This document shows positions 7,612-15,863 of a stretch of 64,000 nucleotides of DNA, in pieces. Every line of letters starts with the position of its first letter. Positions within the stretch are counted from its first letter, which is position 1. The notes beneath the pieces are model-generated. The model made no database searches. It was not told the DNA's origin and was given only the letters and a program-made list of their open reading frames with translations. The position numbers and the translations under genes were made by a program. The DNA lies in NCBI RefSeq assembly GCF_003054055.1, contig NZ_QBKI01000002.1, forward strand, positions 372,001-436,000. Direction: 5' to 3'. Source of the stretch: Pontibacter mucosus (GTDB lineage Bacteria; Bacteroidota; Bacteroidia; Cytophagales; Hymenobacteraceae).

Positions 7612-8016
7612 TTACGACAGGAGGTAATCTTCCTTGATCAGGTGCAGGATTTCAGGCGAAAGCGGTTTTGAAAAGAAGTCGCGCACCTCGGAATGGGTCT
7701 TGGCGCAGATGATATCCTCTCTGTCCACAGCAGAGGAGAGCATAAACAGGCAGCATTTTTTGGTAACAGCCTCCGGCAAGCTCCTATAGGCATCCAGAAA
7801 CTTCCAGCCATCCATACCCGGCATGTTGATGTCGAGGAATATCAGATCCGGAAACTCCTCGGGGTTCTGCTCAGCCGCCTGCTTCAGGTTGTTCAGCGCA
7901 TCCTCTGCCCACTCATAACTCACCACCCTTTCCGCGAAGTTTTCACTCCTGATGATCGTCTCACAAACAAAATTGTTTATCTGATCATCATCAATAAGAA
8001 CCACCTTTTTTAACAT
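7612..8016 (-). CDS. Single-domain response regulator (CheY-like)
   Basis: 134 residues consisting only of a receiver domain: acidic pocket IDDDQ near residue 8-12, phosphoacceptor Asp in FLDINMPGMDGW (near residue 60), conserved Ser in MLSSAVD, and Lys in FSKPLSP. There is no output domain, so the protein must act by protein contact or phosphotransfer. The gene lies 27 bases downstream of the 1108-residue histidine kinase on the same strand, so the two very likely form an operon and a cognate pair. Confidence 0.92.
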   Translation of the reverse strand: MLKKVVLIDDDQINNFVCETIIRSENFAERVVSYEWAEDALNNLKQAAEQNPEEFPDLIFLDINMPGMDGWKFLDAYRSLPEAVTKKCCLFMLSSAVDREDIICAKTHSEVRDFFSKPLSPEILHLIKEDYLLS

Positions 8017-8043
8017 ACCTCTCCTAATGTTCTGTCGTCTGTT

Positions 8044-11000
8044 TTAAATATAGACTTTGAATGTAGTGCCCTTGCCAGGCTGGCTATCTACCTCGATTTT
8101 CCCCTCCAGAAGGTCTACCTGGGTTTTTACGAGGTGCAGCCCCAGGCCCCGGCCTTCTATGTGCGGATGGAAGCGCTTGTAGAGTCCGAACAAGCTGCCC
8201 CTTACTTTTGCAAGATCGATGCCAAGACCATTGTCTGAAACTTCGATACAAATATAATCCTTTTCCTTATAAGTTCTTAAATAAATGCTTGGCTTACGCG
8301 CCGGGTCACGATACTTGACGGCATTTGTTATCAGATTCTGCAAGATGCTGTACACGTAGCTTCTCAGCGAGACAATGCCGGGGGCTTCGCTGAAATCATA
8401 TGCCACCTCTGCACCGGATTTCTCCAGCTCCATAGAGATGCTCTTCAGTATATCCTGCAGCAGCTCCTCAAATAGCACCTCCTCCGAAACACTCAGCACC
8501 TGCCCGCGCACCGTCAGGATGTAATTCAGGTCGCGGATGATGTTATCGAGGTTCTGGGCCGACTTGGCCAGGCTGTCAATAATGTGCCTGTTGAGCTCCG
8601 ACTCCGGCCGCTGGCGGTCATATACTCTGGTCAGGCCAAGTATGTTGGCGATGGGGGCCCTGAGGTTATGCGACACGATATAGGCAAACTGCTGCAGGTT
8701 TTGGTTTTGTAGCTGCAGCTGCTCGGTTAGCAGCGTTCGCTTAGCCTCCACCAACTTGCGCTCGGTAATATCGGCGGCGGAGGCGTCCAGGCGCAGTATT
8801 TTGCCATCTTCATCCAGCATAGGGGAGAGGCGCAGCAATACCCATTTCTCCCTGCCGTCGCGAGCTATGATGCGCATTTCGTGCTGTATCTTTTTGCCCA
8901 GCGGCACTTCTTCCTCCAGCAGGCCCCGCAGCGCCGGATAATCATCCTTATGGATAATCTTTGGCCAGAGGTGATCTTCTATAAATTCTTTTTCACTATA
9001 TCCTGTGATATCGCAGCACTGCGGGCTGATGTAGAAGATCCGGAAGTCGGCATCGGCTGAGAAAATAACCTCTGGGATGTTCTCGATGGTGGACTGGAAA
9101 AGGTCCTTGGCCTCCCTTACCTCCATCTCTTTCTGCTTCTGCTCGGTGATATCCTGCGCGGTGCCCGTTACTTTCAGCACCTGCCCGTCGTGGGTTACCA
9201 GTGGCTCCATAGTCTGGTGCAGGTATTTGACCGATCCGTCCTTTAGTTGTATGCGGTGCTCTGTCGTAGCAGCTGTTTTCTCCTCAATCACACGCAGGAA
9301 AGCCTCTAAAGCGTCGTTTCTGTCGTCGGGGTGGAAAAAGGAAACGATGCTATTAAAGGTTACCGTAAAAGTATGGGGGGCGATGCCATAGATATTGTAC
9401 AGGTTGTCGGAGATGGTGAGGGTGTCGCGCAGGATGTCGTATTCCCAGCTGCCGAGTTTGGCCAGTTTCTGGGCCCTGGTGAGCTGTGCCTCGTTGTTGC
9501 GGATGGCGGCTATGATTTTGCGCTGCTCCGATATATTATGGATGCTCATGGCCACCGCAATGATCTCCTGCTGCTGCGTCATCACGGGGCGATAAGCCAC
9601 CTCAAACCAGAAGTCGCCGAAGCCGGTTTCGTAAGTGGTGGGTTTGCCCTGCATGGCCCGTGCATGACTTTCCAGGAGCATGCTCTTCTGTTCTTCGGCC
9701 GTGATGCTGAGTATGCTTTGCCCGGCCTGCAGTTCCCGAAGCGTTAGCTGCTTCACCTCCCTGGCTGCCACAGCGTTGAAAAGTATGACGTTCAGGTCCT
9801 TGTCCAGCAGGTAAATAGCCTGTGGCGAGCTGTCGAGCAGGGCGCGCAGGTTGGCCTCGCTTGCTATCAGCTGCTGCTGTGCCTCTGCCTGGTCTGTAAT
9901 ATCAATAAAAGTACCGTTATAGATAAGCGTCCCGTCCTCTTTGGAGGAAGGGAGCCCGTGCCCGCGAATCCAGGTCCACTTTTGCCGCACCTTGTTCCAG
10001 AGCCTGAAGTCTTTTACCCAGGGCTGGAAGTGGCGGGTGGCCAAAGCTATACTTTCCTTCACATCCGGCAGGTCGTCCGGGTGAACGGCATCGAAAAGTA
10101 TGTTCAGGTCCTGGTATACTGCTTCCGGCGTAACCCCGAATAGCCTCGTAATGCCGCCGCTCAGAAAGGGTATGCTCATGTGCCTGTCGGCGTCCATCCT
10201 GAACTGGTACACGGCACCGGGTATACTGGAGCTAACCTCGCGGAGTTGTTGCTCCCTCTTGTGCAGCTCTTCTATAAAGTCCTCCTGCTTTTGCACGTTC
10301 TCAGACGTTACAAGGCGGGGAAACGCGCCATCTGCCGCTGCAAACGCATGCGACTTAAGTTTCACCCAGAAAACGGAGCCATCCTTCCGCTTGTGCAGAA
10401 CCCGCTCGCTGCAGGCGAAGGCGGCCTTATCCAGCTGGCTGAGATGTCTTTTTGTTTTCTCCCGCTCCTCCTCCGGCCTGATATCCAGGATTGTCATTTG
10501 CCGGAACTCCTCCGTAGTATAGCCATACTCCTGCACGGCCGCCTCGTTTACCTCCAGAAACCGGTACGTATCCTGATCATACACAAACAGGGGGATCGGG
10601 TTGAGATCGAAGAGCCGTTTGAAGTGCAGTTGGGTTTGTTCCAGTTTAAGCTGTAGTGCCTCCCGCTCTTCTATCTCCTTATTGAGCCTGTCGTTCTCGT
10701 GCTGCAGCCGCCTGGTAACCCTGCTTGATGCAAAGGCTGCCCAGATAATGCAGACAGCCGCCAGCAAAAGCAGAAAAGCATAATTGTCAATAATATCCGT
10801 AACGGCCGGGAAAAACTCAGAGGTGTGCCTTTTGCCTGCCGCTGTAAGCCCGTTGCTAAGGTTGATGAGGTTTGCCTGGTGACGGATATAGAAAGGGGTT
10901 ACGTGCGCCCTGTTGTACGCCGTTGCCTTTTGCTGCTGCTGGTTACGGGAGAGCCTGATCAGGCTGTCTGCATGGGCATGGTATTGCTCGAGGTCCTGGC

Positions 11001-11370
11001 TGATGCTGTGTAGGGTGCGCCGTTGCTCAGGCTGCTCCAGCACCGTGTGCAGTTCCCTGATAGTAGCCTCGTTGGATGCGTAGGCTTTTGCAAGCTCACG
11101 GTGTATGCTGTCTTTGCTGGCCCTATCGGCTGTGCGCAGGTGCGCGCTTAGCAGATCCTGGGTCAGTTCTTTGTTCTTGAAGAGGCTGTTTGCCAGTTCC
11201 AGCCGTTTGTAGGTGCGCAGCATCTCGCCTCCGTACTCCTGCTGCAACTGACTAACCTGTATGTAAAAGAAAAGGCAAACCGATACAAGGGCCACCATCA
11301 TGCTAAGGAAGGCTATACCTATATACCGTATAGCCCGCGCATATCCCTGCCTGTTCTCAGGTGTTATCAT
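8044..11370 (-). CDS. Membrane histidine kinase with five PAS domains
   Basis: 1108 residues. The N-terminal part has a membrane helix (about 16-38), a helical extracytoplasmic region of about 155 residues resembling CHASE3 domains, and a second helix (about 196-217). A coiled coil leads to five PAS/PAC units (about 250-360, 380-500, 510-620, 640-750 and 765-880), seen by repeated PDD and DITE/DITD signatures. Then come HisKA with the acceptor in SHNLRAPIANI and a HATPase domain with NLITNAVKYR, SDNGLGID and GRGLGLHL. The residue after the acceptor His is Asn rather than Glu, as in many Cytophagales kinases. The signal is unknown. The partner is the receiver protein encoded just downstream. 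Seven or more AAGTATA-type motifs or near matches lie within the gene. Confidence 0.93.
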   Translation of the reverse strand: MITPENRQGYARAIRYIGIAFLSMMVALVSVCLFFYIQVSQLQQEYGGEMLRTYKRLELANSLFKNKELTQDLLSAHLRTADRASKDSIHRELAKAYASNEATIRELHTVLEQPEQRRTLHSISQDLEQYHAHADSLIRLSRNQQQQKATAYNRAHVTPFYIRHQANLINLSNGLTAAGKRHTSEFFPAVTDIIDNYAFLLLLAAVCIIWAAFASSRVTRRLQHENDRLNKEIEEREALQLKLEQTQLHFKRLFDLNPIPLFVYDQDTYRFLEVNEAAVQEYGYTTEEFRQMTILDIRPEEEREKTKRHLSQLDKAAFACSERVLHKRKDGSVFWVKLKSHAFAAADGAFPRLVTSENVQKQEDFIEELHKREQQLREVSSSIPGAVYQFRMDADRHMSIPFLSGGITRLFGVTPEAVYQDLNILFDAVHPDDLPDVKESIALATRHFQPWVKDFRLWNKVRQKWTWIRGHGLPSSKEDGTLIYNGTFIDITDQAEAQQQLIASEANLRALLDSSPQAIYLLDKDLNVILFNAVAAREVKQLTLRELQAGQSILSITAEEQKSMLLESHARAMQGKPTTYETGFGDFWFEVAYRPVMTQQQEIIAVAMSIHNISEQRKIIAAIRNNEAQLTRAQKLAKLGSWEYDILRDTLTISDNLYNIYGIAPHTFTVTFNSIVSFFHPDDRNDALEAFLRVIEEKTAATTEHRIQLKDGSVKYLHQTMEPLVTHDGQVLKVTGTAQDITEQKQKEMEVREAKDLFQSTIENIPEVIFSADADFRIFYISPQCCDITGYSEKEFIEDHLWPKIIHKDDYPALRGLLEEEVPLGKKIQHEMRIIARDGREKWVLLRLSPMLDEDGKILRLDASAADITERKLVEAKRTLLTEQLQLQNQNLQQFAYIVSHNLRAPIANILGLTRVYDRQRPESELNRHIIDSLAKSAQNLDNIIRDLNYILTVRGQVLSVSEEVLFEELLQDILKSISMELEKSGAEVAYDFSEAPGIVSLRSYVYSILQNLITNAVKYRDPARKPSIYLRTYKEKDYICIEVSDNGLGIDLAKVRGSLFGLYKRFHPHIEGRGLGLHLVKTQVDLLEGKIEVDSQPGKGTTFKVYI

Positions 11371-11465
11371 TATTCTCTGTAAGCGTCAAGTCATACCCTC
11401 CGAACTGTTTGTTCCGGGGTTTAAGGTAAGCAGGTAAGTATAGTGCAATAAAGATATTGTGGTCC

Positions 11466-11479
11466 TTATTGTACAATAA
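11466..11479. promoter_or_regulatory. Perfect 14-base palindrome, possible operator
   Basis: TTATTGTACAATAA is a perfect palindrome in the AT-rich spacer between the divergent kinase and copper ATPase genes. Its size fits a dimeric repressor or MerR-type site. No regulator gene is adjacent, so the binding protein is unknown. Confidence 0.4.
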
Positions 11480-11700
11480 TAGATAAGAACATAAGAATGA
11501 CCAAGGAAAGTGCTTTAAAATTATTTGGAATTAGCAAAATACCTTTTTGGGTAGAAGTAAAGGTAAGCATACAAAGTATAAATGCAGCAGCTATACAGTG
11601 CAACCACATCATGGCACCGGGGCAGGAGCGCCCACTTCGTTAGCGTAAACTATATAACCCTTATCCGGAATTATGTAACATCCCTGGAGACAATGAGAGG

Positions 11701-11708
11701 TATCTTTG
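11701..11708 (+). promoter_or_regulatory. Possible -7 promoter element for the copper ATPase
   Basis: TATCTTTG fits the Bacteroidota -7 consensus TAnnTTTG and ends 14 bases before the ATG at 11723. It would give a very short leader and supports choosing a start at 11723 or 11732 rather than further upstream. No clear -33 TTG was found. Confidence 0.4.
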
Positions 11709-11722
11709 TAACAGATAAAACG

Positions 11723-13966
11723 ATGAAAGAAATGGCAACTGTAAAAGATAGAAAACTAACCAAAGCCACCTTTCCGGTAGAAGGAATGACCTGTGCCTCC
11801 TGCGCCAACAGTATCCAGAGTATGCTGAACGCGCGCGATGGGGTAGCCGAGGCTAACGTGAACTTTGCCGGTAAAACCGTGCAGGTGGCCTACGATGCCC
11901 AAGAGGTAAACCCTGTGCAACTGCGCGAGACCGTGCAGGAGATCGGCTTTGATATACTCATAGAGGAAACCACCCAGGAAGAACTGGAAGAGCGGCAGGC
12001 TAAGTCGCTGGCGGCACTAAAACGCAAAACGGTTATAGCCAGTATCCTGGCTTTCCCGGTGTTTGTGCTGGGCATGTTCTTCCACGACACCTTCGCCTGG
12101 GGCAACTGGGCCATGCTTATACTGACCACGCCGATATTGCTGTGGGCGGGGCAGCGCTTTTTTACCGGCGCCTGGGCACAGGCCAGGCACGGCCGTGCCA
12201 ACATGGACACGCTGGTAGCCCTTAGTACCGGCATCGCTTATGTGTTCAGCGTGTTTAACACCGTATACCCGGAGTTTTTCCTGAGCCGCGGGCTGATGCC
12301 ACACGTGTACTTTGAGGCGGTGGCCGTCATCATCGCGTTTATACTTCTGGGCAAGTACCTGGAGGAAAATGCTAAGGACCGGAGCTCTTCGGCTATTAAA
12401 AAACTGATGGGCCTGCAGCCCAAAACCGTGCGGGTGCTGCGAAACGATACCCAGATGGAGCTGAAGATAGAAGAGGTACAACTGGGCGACAGGGTCGTGT
12501 TGCTGCCGGGCGAGCGCGTGCCGGTGGATGGAGAAGTAGCTTCGGGCTCTACCTATGTGGATGAAAGTATGCTGAGCGGGGAGCCGCTGCCGGTGCAGAA
12601 GAACCCGGGCGATTTGCTCTATGCCGGCACCATTAACCAAAAAGGCAGCGTGCAATTGATTGCGCAGAAAACCGGCGGCGAGACCATGCTGGCGCACATC
12701 ATCAAACTGGTGCAGGAGGCGCAGGGCAGCAAGGCCCCGGTACAGAAACTGGTAGATAAAATTGCGGGCATCTTCGTACCAATCGTGCTGGTGATTGCTA
12801 TACTCACCTTTGCGGCCTGGATGGTGTTTGGAGGCCAGGCCTACCTAACCGAAGCGCTGCTCTCGACAATCTCGGTACTCGTTATTGCCTGTCCGTGTGC
12901 GCTGGGTTTGGCTACGCCAACAGCCATCATGGTGGGCGTGGGACGAGGTGCTGAAAACGGCATCCTGATAAAAGACGCGGAGAGCCTGGAGCACGCCCAT
13001 AAAGTGAATGCCGTAATACTGGATAAAACCGGTACCATCACCTTGGGTAAACCCTCTGTAACGGATGTGGTATGGGCGCAGGATACGCCGGAGCAGGCGC
13101 AGCTCGAAACCCTGTTCTTTTCAATGGAGGCACAGTCGGAGCACCCTATTGCGCAGGCCATTTATACCTTCTACAAAGAGCAGGGACGGCAGGCCGTGCA
13201 ACCTGACGCTTTCAACAGCCTTACAGGTCTGGGCATTGAGGCTACCTTCGCAGGCAAGCGCTACCTGGCTGGCAACGAGAAGCTCCTGCGCCAGCAGGGC
13301 GTGGTGCTGCCGGAGTACCTGCTGCAGGCGGCAAAAGCCCTGCAGGATGACGCGAAGACGGCCATCTTTTTTGCCGATGCCGCTCAGGCGCTGGCCGTGT
13401 TTGCCGTAAGCGACCCGATTAAACCTGCCGCCGCCGAAGGTATAAAAGCTCTGCACGAGGCCGGTCTGGAAGTATACATGCTCACCGGCGACAACAGGCA
13501 AACGGCAGAGGCCGTGTCCCGTCAGGTAGGGATAGACCATTTCCAGGCAGAGTTGTTGCCCAACGACAAGGCAGAGTTTGTGAAGAAACTGCAGGCAGAA
13601 GGCAAGGTGGTAGCCATGGTGGGCGACGGCATAAACGATGCGCAGGCGCTTGCCACCGCCGACGTAAGTATAGCTATGGGACAGGGCACGGACGTAGCTA
13701 TGGAAGTGGCGGGTATCACCCTCATGCGCTCCGACCTGACGCAGGTAGCCAGGGCTGTGAAGCTATCAAGGGCTACGGTGCAGACAATCCACCAGAACCT
13801 GTTCTGGGCCTTCTTCTACAACGTCATCTGTATTCCGGTGGCGGCAGGGGTGTTGTTCCCCTTCACCGGCTTCCTGCTGAGCCCGATGGTTGCGGGGGCG
13901 GCCATGGCCCTGAGTTCGGTGTCGGTGGTAACCAATAGCCTGAGACTTCGCGGCAAGAAATTATGA
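11723..13966 (+). CDS. copA: Copper-exporting P1B-type ATPase
   Basis: 747 residues from the chosen start [11 protein letters not shown]. It pumps Cu(I) out of the cytoplasm at the cost of ATP. One N-terminal heavy-metal-associated domain carries MTCASC (residues 22-27). Membrane metal site CPC is at 390-392 in [13 protein letters not shown]; the phosphorylated Asp lies in DKTGTIT (about 434-440); the nucleotide-binding SEHPIAQAI and the hinge [13 protein letters not shown] follow. The late membrane segments hold FFYNVICIP (YN) and MALSSVSVV, the pattern of the Cu(I) subgroup. The frame is open up to 11582, but upstream codons lack homologue-like sequence and a candidate promoter lies at 11701. 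The CopZ-like gene downstream strengthens the copper assignment. Confidence 0.93.
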   Translation: MKEMATVKDRKLTKATFPVEGMTCASCANSIQSMLNARDGVAEANVNFAGKTVQVAYDAQEVNPVQLRETVQEIGFDILIEETTQEELEERQAKSLAALKRKTVIASILAFPVFVLGMFFHDTFAWGNWAMLILTTPILLWAGQRFFTGAWAQARHGRANMDTLVALSTGIAYVFSVFNTVYPEFFLSRGLMPHVYFEAVAVIIAFILLGKYLEENAKDRSSSAIKKLMGLQPKTVRVLRNDTQMELKIEEVQLGDRVVLLPGERVPVDGEVASGSTYVDESMLSGEPLPVQKNPGDLLYAGTINQKGSVQLIAQKTGGETMLAHIIKLVQEAQGSKAPVQKLVDKIAGIFVPIVLVIAILTFAAWMVFGGQAYLTEALLSTISVLVIACPCALGLATPTAIMVGVGRGAENGILIKDAESLEHAHKVNAVILDKTGTITLGKPSVTDVVWAQDTPEQAQLETLFFSMEAQSEHPIAQAIYTFYKEQGRQAVQPDAFNSLTGLGIEATFAGKRYLAGNEKLLRQQGVVLPEYLLQAAKALQDDAKTAIFFADAAQALAVFAVSDPIKPAAAEGIKALHEAGLEVYMLTGDNRQTAEAVSRQVGIDHFQAELLPNDKAEFVKKLQAEGKVVAMVGDGINDAQALATADVSIAMGQGTDVAMEVAGITLMRSDLTQVARAVKLSRATVQTIHQNLFWAFFYNVICIPVAAGVLFPFTGFLLSPMVAGAAMALSSVSVVTNSLRLRGKKL

Positions 13967-14101
13967 GAGTTAGAAAGTTGAGAAGTTATAAAGTTAGAAA
14001 GTATAAGTCTTATACTTTGGTGGGGCGAACCTGCAACTCGTGCCGCTGCTCTCAATAAGTGTAAAGTGTGTTAATTATGTTAAATATAAAACTAGACAAG
14101 T

Positions 14102-14311
14102 ATGGAAACCTATAAGTTTAAAACCAATATCAACTGCGGAAACTGTGTAAAAGCTGTAACCCCACACCTCAACAAGCTGGAAGGCGTGCAGGAGTGGAAG
14201 GTAGATACTGACAATCCGGATAAAGTGCTGGAAGTGAAAGCAGACGCAGTGGACGCCCAAACCATCGAAAATACCGTGAAGAAAGCTGGTTTTGAAGCAG
14301 CGCAAATTTAA
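14102..14311 (+). CDS. CopZ-like heavy-metal-associated chaperone
   Basis: 69 residues forming a single HMA ferredoxin-like fold. The metal site is INCGNCVKAV (CxxC near residue 12-15), in place of the more usual MxCxxC; the beta strands VQEWKVDTDNPDKVLEV and the ending VKKAGFEAAQI match the family. Such proteins hand Cu(I) to CopA-type ATPases in the cytoplasm. The gene follows copA by 135 bases on the same strand and ends at a terminator, so it is probably co-transcribed with it, although a separate promoter is possible. Confidence 0.88.
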   Translation: METYKFKTNINCGNCVKAVTPHLNKLEGVQEWKVDTDNPDKVLEVKADAVDAQTIENTVKKAGFEAAQI

Positions 14312-14344
14312 GTATGAAGTATAAGTTTAGCTTTAGCTTTAGAA

Positions 14345-14382
14345 AGGCTGACGGGGTTTGTTCCCTGTCAGCCTTTTCGTTT
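14345..14382 (+). terminator. Terminator after the CopZ-like gene
   Basis: Stem AGGCTGACGGG / CCCTGTCAGCCT (one bulged T) followed by TTTCGTTTT. Confidence 0.8.
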
Positions 14383-14526
14383 TGGGGAGCAAGTATAAAT
14401 TGATGTGAGGCTGTGTGTTTTACTTACAAATAAGCCTTTTACATATCCTCGCACACTTCTGGCGGGAGTGCGTAATGAATTGACGCCCATACATGCGTGT
14501 AATAAGTGTGAAAGTATAGGCAGCGA

Positions 14527-14545
14527 AAGTATAAAGTGTATACTT
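14527..14545. repeat. Inverted pair of AAGTATA motifs, 5-base spacer
   Basis: AAGTATA (14527-14533) and TATACTT (14539-14545) form a perfect inverted repeat. The same spacing occurs inside a coding sequence at 46217-46235. Confidence 0.7.
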
Positions 14546-14657
14546 CAGTGGCCAGAGGCCGGGGGATAGCTCACACTCGCCAGAGGCGAGCGAGGGCGGA
14601 TTGGTTTTCCCTAATTGAGCTTATTGCCATTGCGAATTACAAATCCGCGGTTCCTAA

Positions 14658-14680
14658 CTTTCGGATTACAAATCCGAAAG
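14658..14680. repeat. REP-like palindrome CGGATT-n3-AATCCG
   Basis: Ten-base perfect arms CTTTCGGATT and AATCCGAAAG around ACA. A partial direct copy (ATTACAAATCCG) lies about 26 bases upstream, and a related palindrome CTCGGATT-TGC-AATCCGAG is at 63152-63170. The family looks like the short palindromic repeats common in Cytophagales spacers. Confidence 0.65.
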
Positions 14681-14768
14681 AGCATATAATAAGTTAATCT
14701 AGGTCATAGTCCACAGCTATAGCTAGTCACGAGTACAGAGGAGTATAGTTTTATACTTTGAATGGGCT

Positions 14769-14800
14769 GAAAAAGAAAAGGACAGCTAAAGTAGCTGCCC
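14769..14800 (-). terminator. Terminator after the PorP/SprF gene
   Basis: Minus-strand stem GGGCAGCTA / TAGCTGTCC (one G-T pair) followed by TTTTCTTTTT. Confidence 0.8.
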
Positions 14801-14837
14801 CATTTCTGTACTCTCAAAACTAAACCATTATTTATAT

Positions 14838-15854
14838 CTACCAGGCCCATTCCGGGCAAATTATCTTGCGGGTGTTGCGCAGCTTGAAGCCAAGCACTAC
14901 TTCGTGGCTGCCGGCGCTGGCATGCCCGAGCGGAGAAGTGGTGGCATCATAGGAATATCCCAGGTCGAGGAGGGGGCTGATGTTGATGCCCGCCATCGCT
15001 GCCACTGACTCCTGGTGCCGGTACGTCACCCCGGCCCAAATCCTGTCGGCATACATCACTTTCATCGTGGCATCCACCGACACCGGACTTGGCTGTGCCA
15101 CCTTTACCATCACCGAAGGGATAAGTGAAACATAGGGAGCTACGTCCACGCGGTAGCCGCCTGTTACGTAGTAGTGTTGCTGCAGCGAGCCATCGTCATC
15201 AGACGGAGCATTGTCGGTAAGGTATTTACGCTTGCTCGGTACCAGCTGCGCCCCTGCCACGCCTGCGTAAAAGTTGCGCGAGTACAGCCAAAGGCCCATG
15301 CTCAGGTCAAACTTCACCTCGTTTACCCTGCCATCATAAATAGCGGGGTCGTGCAGGCTGTTGCCGGCCAGCTTCACCTTCGCCGGGTCCAGGCTGTACT
15401 GTATAATGCCTGGCTGCACGCCGGCAGAAACCTTCACGGTGCGCGAAAGCGGCTGATGATAGGCATAACTGGCCGAGACGCTGCCCCGCTTCAATGGACC
15501 TGTTTCCGTGGACATGGCCATCAAGCCGAAGCCGTGGTGTGAGCGAACCCTGCGGTACATGTTCGTGGACTTCATGCTCGATTCCTTCGCCATCCCTCTG
15601 CCACCATAAGTGCTGCCACCCGACTTGTTTATCGGCATGTGCAGCGTGGCATAGTAGGTCTGAGGTGCTCCCTCCAGCCCCGACCACTGGTGGCGCGTTC
15701 CCAGCCTCAGGTCGGCATAATCCTCGATGCCCGTAATGGCAGGGTTGGCGAGGTAATTATTCAACGTATATTGGGTAAATTGAGGGCGCTGCTGGGCAAA
15801 GGCGCTGCCAGTTGCCACCAAAAACATCACACCCAAGGCTAAAAGTTTGTTCAT
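14838..15854 (-). CDS. PorP/SprF-family T9SS membrane protein, copy 1
   Basis: 338 residues with a signal peptide (MNKLLALGVMFLVATGSAFAQ) and an outer membrane barrel of the PorP/SprF family (TIGR03519). Signatures are QFTQYTLNNYLANPAITG near the mature N-terminus and the HQWSGLEGAPQTYYATLH segment, both standard for the family. SprF is needed for surface delivery of the type B cargo SprB in Flavobacterium johnsoniae. Here the gene lies nine bases downstream of a 1956-residue type B cargo on the same strand, so it is very probably its dedicated partner. The C-terminus ends KIICPEWAW; a terminal aromatic residue is usual for barrels. Confidence 0.92.
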   Translation of the reverse strand: MNKLLALGVMFLVATGSAFAQQRPQFTQYTLNNYLANPAITGIEDYADLRLGTRHQWSGLEGAPQTYYATLHMPINKSGGSTYGGRGMAKESSMKSTNMYRRVRSHHGFGLMAMSTETGPLKRGSVSASYAYHQPLSRTVKVSAGVQPGIIQYSLDPAKVKLAGNSLHDPAIYDGRVNEVKFDLSMGLWLYSRNFYAGVAGAQLVPSKRKYLTDNAPSDDDGSLQQHYYVTGGYRVDVAPYVSLIPSVMVKVAQPSPVSVDATMKVMYADRIWAGVTYRHQESVAAMAGINISPLLDLGYSYDATTSPLGHASAGSHEVVLGFKLRNTRKIICPEWAW

Positions 15855-15863
15855 AGATCTGGC

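Larger units (their letters stand above)
11371..11722. other. Divergent promoter region between kinase and copper ATPase genes
   Basis: 352 bases carrying a 14-base perfect palindrome (11466-11479), a candidate promoter (11701-11708) and two AAGTATA motifs. A 48-codon frame from ATG 11495 exists but shows no recognisable protein features and is not annotated. Confidence 0.6.
14383..14768. other. Repeat-bearing spacer
   Basis: Non-coding. It holds an inverted AAGTATA pair (14527-14545), GGCCAGAGGCC/GCCAGAGGC-type short repeats (about 14552-14590), the CGGATT palindrome (14658-14680), and another motif pair AGTATA-gttt-TATACT (14742-14757). No gene was seen. Confidence 0.6.

Noticed and set aside
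11495..11641. 48-codon frame ahead of copA
   Set aside because: Starts plausibly (MTKESALKLFGI) but its second half reads through the AAGTATA motif and shows no homology-like pattern. Too weak to annotate.
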